Shown piece by piece: positions 1 to 8,599 of a stretch of DNA of 64,000 nucleotides. The translations under genes and the position numbers were made by a program. The notes beneath the pieces were generated by a model, which saw nothing but the letters and a program-made list of their open reading frames with translations, searched no databases and had not been told where the DNA came from. This DNA is from Bradyrhizobium glycinis (lineage in GTDB: Bacteria > Pseudomonadota > Alphaproteobacteria > Rhizobiales > Xanthobacteraceae). Location: assembly GCF_016031655.1 (NCBI RefSeq), contig NZ_JACCHQ010000034.1, forward strand, positions 17,920 to 81,919, written 5' to 3'. How positions within the stretch are numbered: position 1 is the first letter of the stretch; each line of letters opens with the position of its first letter.

Positions 1-119
1 TCGAGGACGTCGAAGGTGAACCGGGCTGGTATCGCGTTGGCATCGCCGTCGTTCCACATTTGAAGTACATGGGCGCAGATTTTGCTTTGACGCTTAAGGG
101 TAAGCTCGACAAGAAATAA
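1..119 (+). CDS. tssC: TssC (VipB), T6SS contractile sheath large subunit, C-terminal end only
   Basis: The window opens inside this gene; the frame beginning at base 3 runs to a TAA at 117-119 and gives 38 residues. The tail PGWYRVGIAVVPHLKYMG followed by ADFALTLKGKLDKK is the typical end of TssC, the large subunit that pairs with TssB in the contractile sheath. The short length is due to the window edge. tssE follows 12 bp later on the same strand, the usual order in imp-type clusters. Confidence 0.9.
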   Translation, partial: EDVEGEPGWYRVGIAVVPHLKYMGADFALTLKGKLDKK

Positions 120-131
120 TGGTGATAGGCG

Positions 132-527
132 ATGTTCGACCGCAGTCTTATGGAGCGCTTGGAGGACGGAGCGGCGACCCATCAGATGTCGTTCGACCGT
201 TTCCGGGCAAGCGTCCTGGAAAACCTGCGTCGGGTTCTGAACTCGCGCCAGGGCTGCTGCGAGACACGGCCGGACCTTGGCATGCCCGACCTTGATGAGG
301 CGGCAGGGCGGGGAGCCGACGCAGTACGCGAGCTCGCCCGTTCGCTCAAGCAGCAGATCGAGACATTTGAGCCCCGCTTGAAGAATGTGTCGATCCACTT
401 TCATGCCGATCCCGACAACCCGCTGCAGCTGAGCTTTCACGTCAACGCAACGCTTAATTATGACGACCAGATGAAGCAAATTTCCTTTCATGCGATCTGC
501 GACAAGCACGTTCGGATAAGGGGTTGA
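132..527 (+). CDS. tssE: TssE, T6SS baseplate protein (gp25-like)
   Basis: 131 residues, normal for TssE. It is related to phage T4 gp25 and joins TssF and TssG in the baseplate wedge that nucleates sheath assembly on the cytoplasmic face. The motif TRPDLGMPDL (about residues 44-53) is the gp25/TssE signature around the short N-terminal helix. It lies 12 bp after tssC and 7 bp before tssF, so it is in one transcription unit. Confidence 0.92.
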   Translation: MFDRSLMERLEDGAATHQMSFDRFRASVLENLRRVLNSRQGCCETRPDLGMPDLDEAAGRGADAVRELARSLKQQIETFEPRLKNVSIHFHADPDNPLQLSFHVNATLNYDDQMKQISFHAICDKHVRIRG

Positions 528-534
528 GGCGGCG

Positions 535-2283
535 GTGGCCCTTAATCCCTACTACGAGGACGAACTCTCCTATTTGCGCGAGCTTGGCGCCGACTTCGCG
601 TTGGCCAATCCGAAGCTTGCGCCCTTTCTCGGGCGGGATGCCACCGATCCCGACGTGGAGCGGCTGCTCGAAGGCTTTGCGTTCCTTGTCGCGCGACTGC
701 GCCAAAAGCTCGACGACGAATTCCCCGAATTTGTCCACGGCTTGTTGCGGATGGTGTGGCCGCAATATCTTCAAGCCCTACCGCCCATCACCACCCTGTC
801 TTTTGCCTTGAAATCATCGGCGAGTGCTGCGAGCCTGAACGTGCCGGCCGGCACGAGCGTGCGTTCGCGACCGATTGGGGGAACGAACTGCACGTTCGCC
901 ACCTGCTACTCAATTGACGTGCTGCCGCTTGAGATAATTGATGTCCAGCTCGAGAACCGGACAAGTTCCGCTCGCCTTACATTGGGTATCAAAGCAACCG
1001 GCCAGCAAAACCTGTCATGTCTCAAAAAGGGCCGGCTCCGTCTTTTCTTCTCGACCGAGCGAGAGCCGCAAGCGGGACGCTGCCTATTGGCATGGCTGTG
1101 CCGTCACGCCTCGTACGGACATGTGACCGTCGCCGATCGACAGGTCGCCGCAATCGGCTCAGCACAGATCGCGCCCGTCGGCTTTAGCGATGATGAGGCG
1201 GTTTTGCCCTGGCCGCACAACGCTTTCTCAGGGTTCCGAATCATTCAGGAGTATCTGAGCTATCCGTCGAAATTTCTGTACGTCGAATTATCTGGTCTTG
1301 AGCCGCTTGCAGCCCACACGGAGACTGAGTGCAGGCTCACCTTCGAGTTTCGGCGCCCGTTCCCTGCCCAGTTACGCATCGGCAAAGGCCAGATTTGCTT
1401 GAACTGCACGCCGGCAATCAATGTATTCAGCCATGAGGCCTCACCAATTCGGCTGAATCGGACCAAGACCGAATACCGCGTGCTTGCCTCGGGAGGGCCA
1501 AACTTCACCATCCGGTCTGTCGATGGTGTGACGGGCTATGTCCAAGGCCGTCCCGAACGCATTGAGTTCCAGCCATTCGACCTGTTGCGCCACGATTTGC
1601 CGGGCGCCGAGCGCAACCGCGCATACTTTCGCGAGCGTATCCGGCCGGCGGTGGTCGGCCGGGGCGTTGATCACTACGTGAGCTTCGTTGACCGGCTCGA
1701 CATCGGCCAACATCCGCCGATCGACGTCGCATCCCTGCAATTGACCTGCTCTAACGGACCCATTGCTGACCGTTTACCCATCGGTAGTGTGGATCTGCCG
1801 ACCTCTGATACACCTCGATCGTTGACCTTCTCCAACATCACGACGGTGGTTGCAGAAGTGCCGCCACCGGTGAGCGATGGCTTGTTGCGACGTCTGTTGA
1901 CCAATCTGGCCCGCAACTACGGAGCGATGGCTAACGTCGATGCGTTGCGGACTGTTCTTGCCAGCTACGAATTTCGTGCAGTCTACGACGTTCAGGCGCG
2001 TCGCCGCCTGGAATTGTTGCTCGAAGGCCTTGATCAGTTCGTGAGCACGGATACCGATCACGTGGTGCGCGGCGCTCCGATCCGAATGCGAAATATCGAG
2101 CTAGCCGTGATCGACAGCAAGATCGGTGGCGAGAGCGAATTGTTCCTGTTGGGAGCGGTACTTGACGCTTTCTTTGCGACGTTTGCCGACATCAATACGC
2201 TGCAGCAGTTTTCGGTTCGTGGCACGGAAAGCAACGCACATTACCTATGGCCAGCGAGAAGTGGATCGATGACGGCACTCTGA
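535..2283 (+). CDS. tssF: TssF, T6SS baseplate protein
   Basis: 582 residues, usual size for TssF (VasA/ImpG). The start is GTG at 535, giving MALNPYYEDELSYLRE, the conserved TssF N-terminus, so the start is secure. TssF binds TssG and TssE in the baseplate. It begins 7 bp after tssE and its 3' end overlaps tssG by 37 bp. No frameshift or missing block is visible. Confidence 0.95.
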   Translation: MALNPYYEDELSYLRELGADFALANPKLAPFLGRDATDPDVERLLEGFAFLVARLRQKLDDEFPEFVHGLLRMVWPQYLQALPPITTLSFALKSSASAASLNVPAGTSVRSRPIGGTNCTFATCYSIDVLPLEIIDVQLENRTSSARLTLGIKATGQQNLSCLKKGRLRLFFSTEREPQAGRCLLAWLCRHASYGHVTVADRQVAAIGSAQIAPVGFSDDEAVLPWPHNAFSGFRIIQEYLSYPSKFLYVELSGLEPLAAHTETECRLTFEFRRPFPAQLRIGKGQICLNCTPAINVFSHEASPIRLNRTKTEYRVLASGGPNFTIRSVDGVTGYVQGRPERIEFQPFDLLRHDLPGAERNRAYFRERIRPAVVGRGVDHYVSFVDRLDIGQHPPIDVASLQLTCSNGPIADRLPIGSVDLPTSDTPRSLTFSNITTVVAEVPPPVSDGLLRRLLTNLARNYGAMANVDALRTVLASYEFRAVYDVQARRRLELLLEGLDQFVSTDTDHVVRGAPIRMRNIELAVIDSKIGGESELFLLGAVLDAFFATFADINTLQQFSVRGTESNAHYLWPARSGSMTAL

Positions 2284-3233
2284 CGGCGCCCGACCAGCGC
2301 GATGAGCTTTCGGCATTCGGGTTCTTTTCGCTGGTTGCGCATCTCGAGCGGCGCTTCCGCGACGCTCCCCCGATCGGATCCACCGACGATCCCGCGCGGG
2401 AGGCGGTGCGCTTCCGTGCGGCGCCAACCCTTGGCTTTTCTGCCGAAGAGATCGCGGGCATCAGACAGGCCAAGGCCGCCTGCGAGCGCGTGGAGGTCAA
2501 CGTCAACTTCCTCGGGCTGCATGGCCCCTCCTCGCCGCTACCGCCCTTCTACACCGAGCGGATCCTGCATGCAGACGGCATGGGATCACTCGGCGATTTC
2601 TTTGATTTTTTCAATCACCGTCTGATCAGCCTGCTGCTGCAGATCTGGCGGTACTACCGTCACCATTTGCGATTCGAGGAGGGCGCAACCGACGCGATTT
2701 CGGTGCTCATTGGCACGCTCTTTGGACTCGTGCCCGGGGAAGACACAGCCACGGAACGGGAATGGCGGGCGCGGCTACTGCCGCATGCCGGCGTCCTTGC
2801 CTTGCGCAGCCGGTCCGCCAAGCTTGTGGCCGGCTTGATTTCCAGCCATCTCAACATTTCAGCCCGGGTCGAGGAATTCATCTGGCGCGAGATCGATATT
2901 CCGCGGCAGGCGCAGTGGCGCCTTGGCCGACCTGGTCTTGAGCTCGGCGTCGATACCCTTGCCGGTGAAACCATGCCGGACATGGTAGGCAAATTCCGAA
3001 TTTCCCTCGGCCCGCTCAACCAGCAGCAGTTTCGGTTACTGCTACCCGGTTGCGAGGGCCATGCCATCCTTTGTCGTCTCATTAGGGTTATTCTGCGCGA
3101 ACCCTTGGCGTGGGATCTCCAGCTGGAATTAGCGCTCGGGCAGACACCGGAATGGGCGTTGGGCGAAGGAGAGTTAGGTTGGACGACATGGATCGACCCG
3201 CCCAATGGAACGGGAAGCCTTGTTCTATTGTGA
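2247..3233 (+). CDS. tssG: TssG, T6SS baseplate protein
   Basis: 328 residues, normal for TssG (VasB/ImpH). The stretch LGDFFDFFNHRLISLLLQIW near residue 110 is the conserved core of the family. The start overlaps the end of tssF by 37 bp, which fits translational coupling. It is the last gene of the first half of the tss cluster; about 200 bp later an IS630 element interrupts the locus. Confidence 0.95.
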   Translation: MASEKWIDDGTLTAPDQRDELSAFGFFSLVAHLERRFRDAPPIGSTDDPAREAVRFRAAPTLGFSAEEIAGIRQAKAACERVEVNVNFLGLHGPSSPLPPFYTERILHADGMGSLGDFFDFFNHRLISLLLQIWRYYRHHLRFEEGATDAISVLIGTLFGLVPGEDTATEREWRARLLPHAGVLALRSRSAKLVAGLISSHLNISARVEEFIWREIDIPRQAQWRLGRPGLELGVDTLAGETMPDMVGKFRISLGPLNQQQFRLLLPGCEGHAILCRLIRVILREPLAWDLQLELALGQTPEWALGEGELGWTTWIDPPNGTGSLVLL

Positions 3234-3430
3234 TTGTTTTCGAGTTGTTCGGGTGTATCACTGCGGTGGCGGGATACTGAACCATCATCGCGCGTCACGG
3301 ATCATCGGTCGGACCGGAGTCGCACCCAACCCGGTTAGACGTTGCCCATAGCGCGCTGCTGTCCGATGGCTTGTATGATCGAGGGACTGCTATGCCGGTG
3401 CACCGAGTCGTGTCCTGACTCCTTACGACC

Positions 3431-4467
3431 GCTAGAGCGTTTCACGTTTTGGCTGAAGCATAACTGGCGTTGGCGAAGTAGTTGGCGGATTCGCGAGACT
3501 GGATGTCTTGGACGAGGTGTCCGACGTGGCGCCAAGTGTCCTCGATGGTGCGCTTCTGAGCCTGCCGCATCCAGTGTTTGCTCTTGGAGAAGGCCTGTTC
3601 GATCGGGTTGAGGTCGGGCGAGTATGGCGGCAGGTACCAGAGCCTGACGCCAGCAGCCTCATCATCTGCATCATCTGCCTGACAGCTCTCGACTTCTGAC
3701 GATGTCGTCTTCGCGCAGGGTTGGCAGGAGAAGGTGCTTCACATAAGCGCGGAAGCATTCTCCGTTGATCGGACCATGGACGACGCAGCGTGCCGTGAGT
3801 TGATCACGGCGGAGCGCACCGACGAATGTGAGGGTACGCCAGTGAGCGTGCGGAGCGAAGCCGCGTAGGCGTGCTCCTTTGGAGTCCCAGCCTCGCAAAG
3901 GGGCCATGTTGGTCTTGATCCAGGTCTCATCAATGAAGACGAGCCGGCTCGGATCGAGCCCGGCCTGCCAGGATTGCCAACGCTGGCGCTTACGAGAGAC
4001 GTCGGTGCGAGCCTATTCGAGAGCGAACACGGTTTTTTGAACCGCAGCCTTTCCCGGCGCAGAACAGCCAGACCGCATTGTGTGAGACCTTGACCCCACG
4101 GGCTGCCAGTTCCGCCTTCAGACCATGCAACGTCAGGTGAGGCGTCTGAGCGATCCGCTCCACGCTGAAGGCGCGGTGCGGATCAAGCACAGACTTGCGA
4201 TGACCGCCCATCTTACCTGGCGCAACCGAGCCGGTCGCCCGCTGCCGCTGTGACCACTTCACTACCGACGAGACCTCCACATCAAACCGTTCCGCCACAG
4301 ACCGGCAGCTCTCGCCCGCCAAAACCGACGCCACCACACGCTCGCGAAGATCCAGGAAAAGAGGTCGGGTCATGCGATGCTGGCCTCCAATCCAGTCAGC
4401 ATCTTGAACACAATCGGCCAAAAACCGGAATCCCCTCCGACTCAATTGAGCAATGAAATGCGCTAGC
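3431..4467 (-). mobile_element. IS630-family insertion sequence, about 1.04 kb, decayed
   Basis: Imperfect terminal inverted repeats are visible. The left end at 3431-3450 starts GCTAGAGCGTTTCA and the right end at 4448-4467 reads inward GCTAGCGCATTTCA. Both ends carry a TA, in line with TA-targeted IS630/Tc1 elements. A frameshifted transposase lies between them on the minus strand. The element separates tssG from the protease gene at 4538 and may have removed that gene's original 5' end. Confidence 0.75.
3442..4373 (-). pseudogene. IS630-family transposase, frameshifted
   Basis: Three minus-strand reading frames together rebuild an IS630 transposase. The N-terminal helix-turn-helix starts MTRPLFLDLRERVV at 4373. 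A middle DDE part (3671-3907) contains CVVHGPINGECF, and a C-terminal part contains LWYLPPYSPDLNPIEQ and ends in a TGA at 3442-3444. The parts are in different frames, so the enzyme is probably not made. YSPDLNPIE is the hallmark of the last acidic motif in this family. Confidence 0.85.
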
Positions 4468-4537
4468 ACGCCGTCACCTGCATGCGCCGTTCGATGCGGA
4501 TGCAGCGAGCGCGGATTGCCGTGAGGTCGCGAAAACC

Positions 4538-5131
4538 ATGTTGCTCAACCCCGACCAGCCCCGCCGCCGTTCGGCACGCCATTTGCTCAACCCGGTGATA
4601 AATTTAGAGGGCTGTAGAGTGCTAAACGTAAAGCTGGATGTGCCGCTTGTCGGCCAACAACATGGCTATGGCGGCCAATTAAACCTGCGACGAGACTATG
4701 CCGGAAATGTACGACCGCATGGGGACCACAATTGTTGGTATGCTTGTGCTTGCATGCTGTCGTATTACTTTCGCCCAGGGCCTCGGCTGGGTCTACCTTC
4801 CGTTTGGGGAGCTAACGTAGGCATGAATAGATACCAGTTTGACTGGTTAGCGCGCACCGAAGGATTAGAGAGGCTCGAGCAGCCAGATGACGGTTTTACG
4901 CGTGATTTTATTGCAGCAACATTGATCGCACGAGGGCCAATCTGGGCTGCGCTATGTATGCCGCCAATCTCCGGGAACAAAACACTATTGGACGGGCATG
5001 TAGTAGTGCTGACTGGTCTGATAGAAGACATGCTGTTCTACAATAATCCGTATCATCCAGCGCGTGAAGTGATCTACTTTTACAGTCTCTTGCTCGACAG
5101 CCTTTTCGTCAAGAATCCCGACTGGCTGTGA
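4538..5131 (+). CDS. Papain-like cysteine protease, AvrRpt2/C70-like; candidate effector
   Basis: 197 residues. The catalytic pattern is visible: GDHNCWYACACM with Cys66, DGHVVVLTG with His154, and YNNPYHP at 168-174 where AvrRpt2-like and C39-like enzymes usually have an Asp; here it is Asn. AvrRpt2 is a secreted cysteine protease effector of plant-associated bacteria, and rhizobial relatives are known, so an effector role is inferred. The frame is open upstream to 4457, right at the IS630 end, with no start codon before ATG 4538; the original N-terminus may have been lost. A decayed paralogue lies at 33806-34185. The gene sits inside the tss cluster, between tssG and tagH. Confidence 0.65.
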   Translation: MLLNPDQPRRRSARHLLNPVINLEGCRVLNVKLDVPLVGQQHGYGGQLNLRRDYAGNVRPHGDHNCWYACACMLSYYFRPGPRLGLPSVWGANVGMNRYQFDWLARTEGLERLEQPDDGFTRDFIAATLIARGPIWAALCMPPISGNKTLLDGHVVVLTGLIEDMLFYNNPYHPAREVIYFYSLLLDSLFVKNPDWL

Positions 5132-5907
5132 CCTCTGGACTGCAACGCCTTCGGTTGCGAACGCCCGAGCGAAGACATCTCCTCCTGCTTTTGTATCCGA
5201 TTGGTGACATCTAAGGCCAAAAGCCGCCGCGAGGCGGCGCGAGTGGTTGGCCGGGCATGGCGTCGAAGCGCGCTCCCTTTTGTCCGCAAGCGTGACTGTG
5301 ACGTGTGATGGCTTAGTTGCTTGACCGTGACGCTCGGCGAGACAGCCAACGCCCCTCACCACGTGTGCGCGGTCTTTTCAGCCTGCGCGCAATCTTTTTG
5401 CGTTCGGCGCCGTCGCCTGTATCGGGGCGTTGTGCACCTCCGCGACGCCTAGACCTTGCCCTCCTAGAGCGGCTTTGTCTTGCCGTGAATGACGACGAGA
5501 ATGCGAATCTCGTGAAGCAGAAAGCCGATCGGGCGCTACACCCGGACCGCATCTGCTCTCTCTATGGATAGCGACAATTTCAAACGGCCCGCGGCAAAGA
5601 AGTTTTCCTGCCAAATGCCGTCGATATTGAACTCCAATATGCGAGCTCCGGGCAGAACTCGCGTCCACAATAACTTGGCGGGGACCCGGACTTCTCGCCG
5701 CTCGTTTCAAGACGCAAGCACTGCCGGGTCGTCGAGTACACTGCCTGCCGCAAGCGGCGACGCATCTCCGGGGTCCCAGATCAACACCATCTTGGAGTCA
5801 ACAAGCTGCAGCTGTCCGTTTGGTCAGGGATAGCGGAGATGACGTTGGGCCGCCAAAAGTTGCCTGAGGGGCCACTTTGTCCGGTGTCTGACGGCTGCAC
5901 GAGCTTC

Positions 5908-5923
5908 TGTCAGTTTAAGAACA
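5908..5923 (+). promoter_or_regulatory. NifA upstream activator site (TGT-N10-ACA)
   Basis: The 16-nt palindromic pattern TGT-N10-ACA is exact (TGT at 5908-5910, ACA at 5921-5923). It is the binding site of NifA, the sigma-54 activator of nitrogen fixation genes. It lies about 63 bp upstream of a consensus sigma-54 promoter in the same orientation, a normal spacing for DNA looping by NifA. Confidence 0.7.
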
Positions 5924-5985
5924 GCGATGTCATCGCCGAACCAAAGAGTCTTATGTCCAATCAGTGGCTTAGATTGGAGTTGCCA

Positions 5986-6002
5986 CTGGCACGGCCGTTG
6001 CT
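5986..6002 (+). promoter_or_regulatory. Sigma-54 (RpoN) -24/-12 promoter upstream of tagH
   Basis: The sequence CTGGCACGGCCGTTGCT matches the consensus YTGGCACG-N4-TTGCW at every specified position, with the required spacing between GG and GC. Transcription would start near 6013 and run toward tagH at 6293. With the NifA site upstream this predicts expression under low oxygen in nodules. The leader of about 280 nt is long and holds no recognised gene. Confidence 0.75.
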
Positions 6003-6292
6003 ACTGAATCTGGCAACATTAATTGGCGGGGTGCACGTAGATGCATAAGACTACCGCGCTTCTTTGCTTGCGTTCGCATGCCCTTGTTTCTGAGAGAGAA
6101 AGCCGCGCGCGGCCTCCGATGCAGCCGAGCGCACGAAGAGACCTTCCGTTGCGCCGTCCGCCACCGGCGAATGAGATGATCGATCGGTCCAGCGACAAGG
6201 CCATCCAATCGAAAGTAATGCGGCCGCCACGGCAAGTCCGATGGGGCGCTCCGATAATCACGTGTGCCGGCGAGCAAGCCTGAAGGTGCGAG

Positions 6293-8014
6293 ATGCATCT
6301 CACACTCGGAGTCCTCGGGGAGAACGCCGCGACCTTGGGCCGCAACGCAACGCAGGCGTTTGGACCGGAAGGGGGCTCCATCGGTCGCGGGCCTGGTTGC
6401 TACTGGCGGCTTCTAGATCCAACCAACACGCTGTCAGGACACCACGCGTTGATCGCATTCAATGGCGTCGGTTTCACGATCACCGATACAAGCACCAATG
6501 GCGTCTACATCAACACGGTAGACGCCCCGCTGGGGCGCGGCAATACCGCGCCGCTAGCTGATGGCGATACGCTATACTTGGCGAATTACATCCTCTCGGT
6601 AATGATCGAGGACGATCCTGTCGAGGAACGACAACCGCTAGGCTTAACGGGGTCGAAAGCGGTGTGTGTCGGCCGGACAACGCCGACGTTGCGCTCTCCT
6701 GCCCTGATCCAAAAGTCCGCAAACGCAGCCGTTCCGACTTCCGGACGGTCGGCTAGCGATGCGCATGTTCCGCTCGAACCCTCCAGAGTGAGCGGCACGC
6801 GCCAGATCTTCTATTCAGCGGGCCAATGCGAGTCGCCGGCACCTTATCTGCCATCATCGCCTGGAGACAAGCCGCTCAGCAGCGACATGGAGGCTGTGGA
6901 CCCGACACTGGCTGATCTTCCTCGGCCACGATCGAGCGCTGCCACGACTCAGAGGCCATTCTCGCACGAGCAACCGGGAAATGTCGGATCAATTCTGTTG
7001 TCATCGGCCGGCACGCCATTGGTCAAGCCATCGCAATCGCTGCCCCCTGCCCCCTCCAATGACAGGAGTGTACCGCCGGATGGCCATCCTGCGCCAATCA
7101 TCCCTGAGGATCTCGATCTTGGCGATCTATTGCCCGAGTCGGTCTCGTGCTGCACGCCGTCGGCGTCATCGCAGCGAACAAAGGTGCGCATCAATGAGCC
7201 GAACGAGCTCCAGATCGCGCCTAGGCCGACCGCCTCTCCTCCGGCGAATCACTTCGGGAAACTGCCGAATTCTGGTTCAAGGACGCTGCCGCCCGATCAT
7301 CCGGAGATCGATCGGCGGCCATTGAGACTGAAGGAAACTGCTGCGCCGCGCGTGGTCGGCACTCCTGAGACAAGAAGCGAGACAAGGAGTGGTCCTCCGC
7401 CGTTGCCTGCGACCCCTTCATCCGACACAGACGAACTGCAGGCGCTCTGGGAGGCGCTCGGTTTCAATCCGGATCTTGTGCCGCCAGCACAGCTTCGAGA
7501 GATTTTTGCCGAACTCGGCCGTGCGGTCGCCGAGATGACGGACGGGCTGCATTCGATACTGGCGGCCTGGGCTGTGCTCAAGAACGAGTGTGAAATCAGG
7601 CCGACGCAGACACCGGCCGGGAATGACAACGCATTACAATTCACCAAGAGCAGTCACGTCCTCCGCGAGGCGCTCGGAAAGGATCGCGGATTCCGGTTGC
7701 TCTCCCGGTCAGTGCGCGCAGGCTTCGATGACATCAAGGCCCATGAGCTCGCGGCAATGGCGGCAATGAGAGGCGCCGTCAGCAATGTGCTCACGCACAT
7801 GAGCCCCCAGCGTATCGAGAGCGACGGTGCAATCAGCGGGCTTTTCGGCGCGCGCGTCAATAAGGCCAAGTTGTGGGACAGATATGTGGAACTGCACGCA
7901 TCGATGGTCAATGACATTGATCAAACCGCTCGCTCCTACGTCGCAGAAGAGTTTGCTCGAAGCTATGAAACGCAACGCTCAGAATCTGGCCGCAATGAAG
8001 GGAAGACGGCCTGA
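6293..8014 (+). CDS. tagH: TagH, FHA-domain T6SS regulator (ImpI/Fha)
   Basis: 573 residues. An N-terminal FHA domain (about 1-110) shows the phosphothreonine-binding landmarks SIGRG, LSGHHALI and DTSTNGVYIN. A long Pro/Ser-rich linker follows (about 110-380). The C-terminal block (about 385-565) resembles the domain found after FHA in T6SS proteins. FHA proteins pair with a Ser/Thr kinase to control T6SS assembly, and such a kinase lies at 14706. The stop overlaps the ATG of tssJ by one base. Confidence 0.9.
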   Translation: MHLTLGVLGENAATLGRNATQAFGPEGGSIGRGPGCYWRLLDPTNTLSGHHALIAFNGVGFTITDTSTNGVYINTVDAPLGRGNTAPLADGDTLYLANYILSVMIEDDPVEERQPLGLTGSKAVCVGRTTPTLRSPALIQKSANAAVPTSGRSASDAHVPLEPSRVSGTRQIFYSAGQCESPAPYLPSSPGDKPLSSDMEAVDPTLADLPRPRSSAATTQRPFSHEQPGNVGSILLSSAGTPLVKPSQSLPPAPSNDRSVPPDGHPAPIIPEDLDLGDLLPESVSCCTPSASSQRTKVRINEPNELQIAPRPTASPPANHFGKLPNSGSRTLPPDHPEIDRRPLRLKETAAPRVVGTPETRSETRSGPPPLPATPSSDTDELQALWEALGFNPDLVPPAQLREIFAELGRAVAEMTDGLHSILAAWAVLKNECEIRPTQTPAGNDNALQFTKSSHVLREALGKDRGFRLLSRSVRAGFDDIKAHELAAMAAMRGAVSNVLTHMSPQRIESDGAISGLFGARVNKAKLWDRYVELHASMVNDIDQTARSYVAEEFARSYETQRSESGRNEGKTA

Positions 8015-8523
8015 TGGCGCCGCAGAATACAGCCCATCGTTTGTCCGTGGTTGGCGGTGCGTTGCTGATGGCCGCTGCAGCCACCAATTGTTCGACTGAC
8101 AAGTCGGCCAAGTCGACGCCGATAAAGTTCGTGATCGAGGCCGATGAATTCGTCAATCCCAACGTGTACGGCAAGCCGTCGCCGGTCGTCGTCCGCATTT
8201 ATGAACTGAAGTCGACGACCACCTTCACCCGAGCGCAGTTTTTCGAGCTGTTCGACGATGACACCAAACGACTTGGGCCGGAGCTGGTGGCCAAGCGCGA
8301 AGTCGAGCTGGCGCCTGGCGATAAGATGGACTTTGAGCGCGATACGCCGATCGAGACCAAAAATATCGGCGTGATCGCGGGCTTCCGCGCGGGCAACGAT
8401 GCCCAGTGGCGCTCAACTGCCGAAATCAAGCCCGATCGTAACAATAGAATCTCGGTAAAATTGACTGCTCAAGCAGTCAGCATTGAGCACGAAGCCACTC
8501 GAAACTGGTGGAAACTCCTCTGA
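8014..8523 (+). CDS. tssJ: TssJ, T6SS outer membrane lipoprotein
   Basis: 169 residues. A hydrophobic signal segment ends at AAAATNC, giving a probable lipidated Cys26; Asn before the Cys is unusual for a lipobox. The following core, with VVVRIYELKS and FFELFDDD, is typical TssJ. TssJ anchors the TssL-TssM complex to the outer membrane. It starts in a TGATG junction with tagH. Confidence 0.9.
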   Translation: MAPQNTAHRLSVVGGALLMAAAATNCSTDKSAKSTPIKFVIEADEFVNPNVYGKPSPVVVRIYELKSTTTFTRAQFFELFDDDTKRLGPELVAKREVELAPGDKMDFERDTPIETKNIGVIAGFRAGNDAQWRSTAEIKPDRNNRISVKLTAQAVSIEHEATRNWWKLL

Positions 8524-8599
8524 CGGGTCCGTCGTGACCACTAGCAGCCGCCGGGGGCACATGCAGTTTTTGGAAAGTCAGCGAAGAGGCGACGAACTG

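Larger units (their letters stand above)
5132..6292 (+). other. Gene-poor stretch with a regulatory region before tagH
   Basis: I find no convincing gene here; the open frames are short, lie on both strands and match no family I know. It does contain a NifA-type upstream site and a sigma-54 promoter (listed separately), about 290 bp before tagH. The segment between tssG and tagH has clearly been remodelled by insertion. A small frame at 6041-6283 follows the promoter directly, but its protein shows no recognisable features. Confidence 0.5.
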
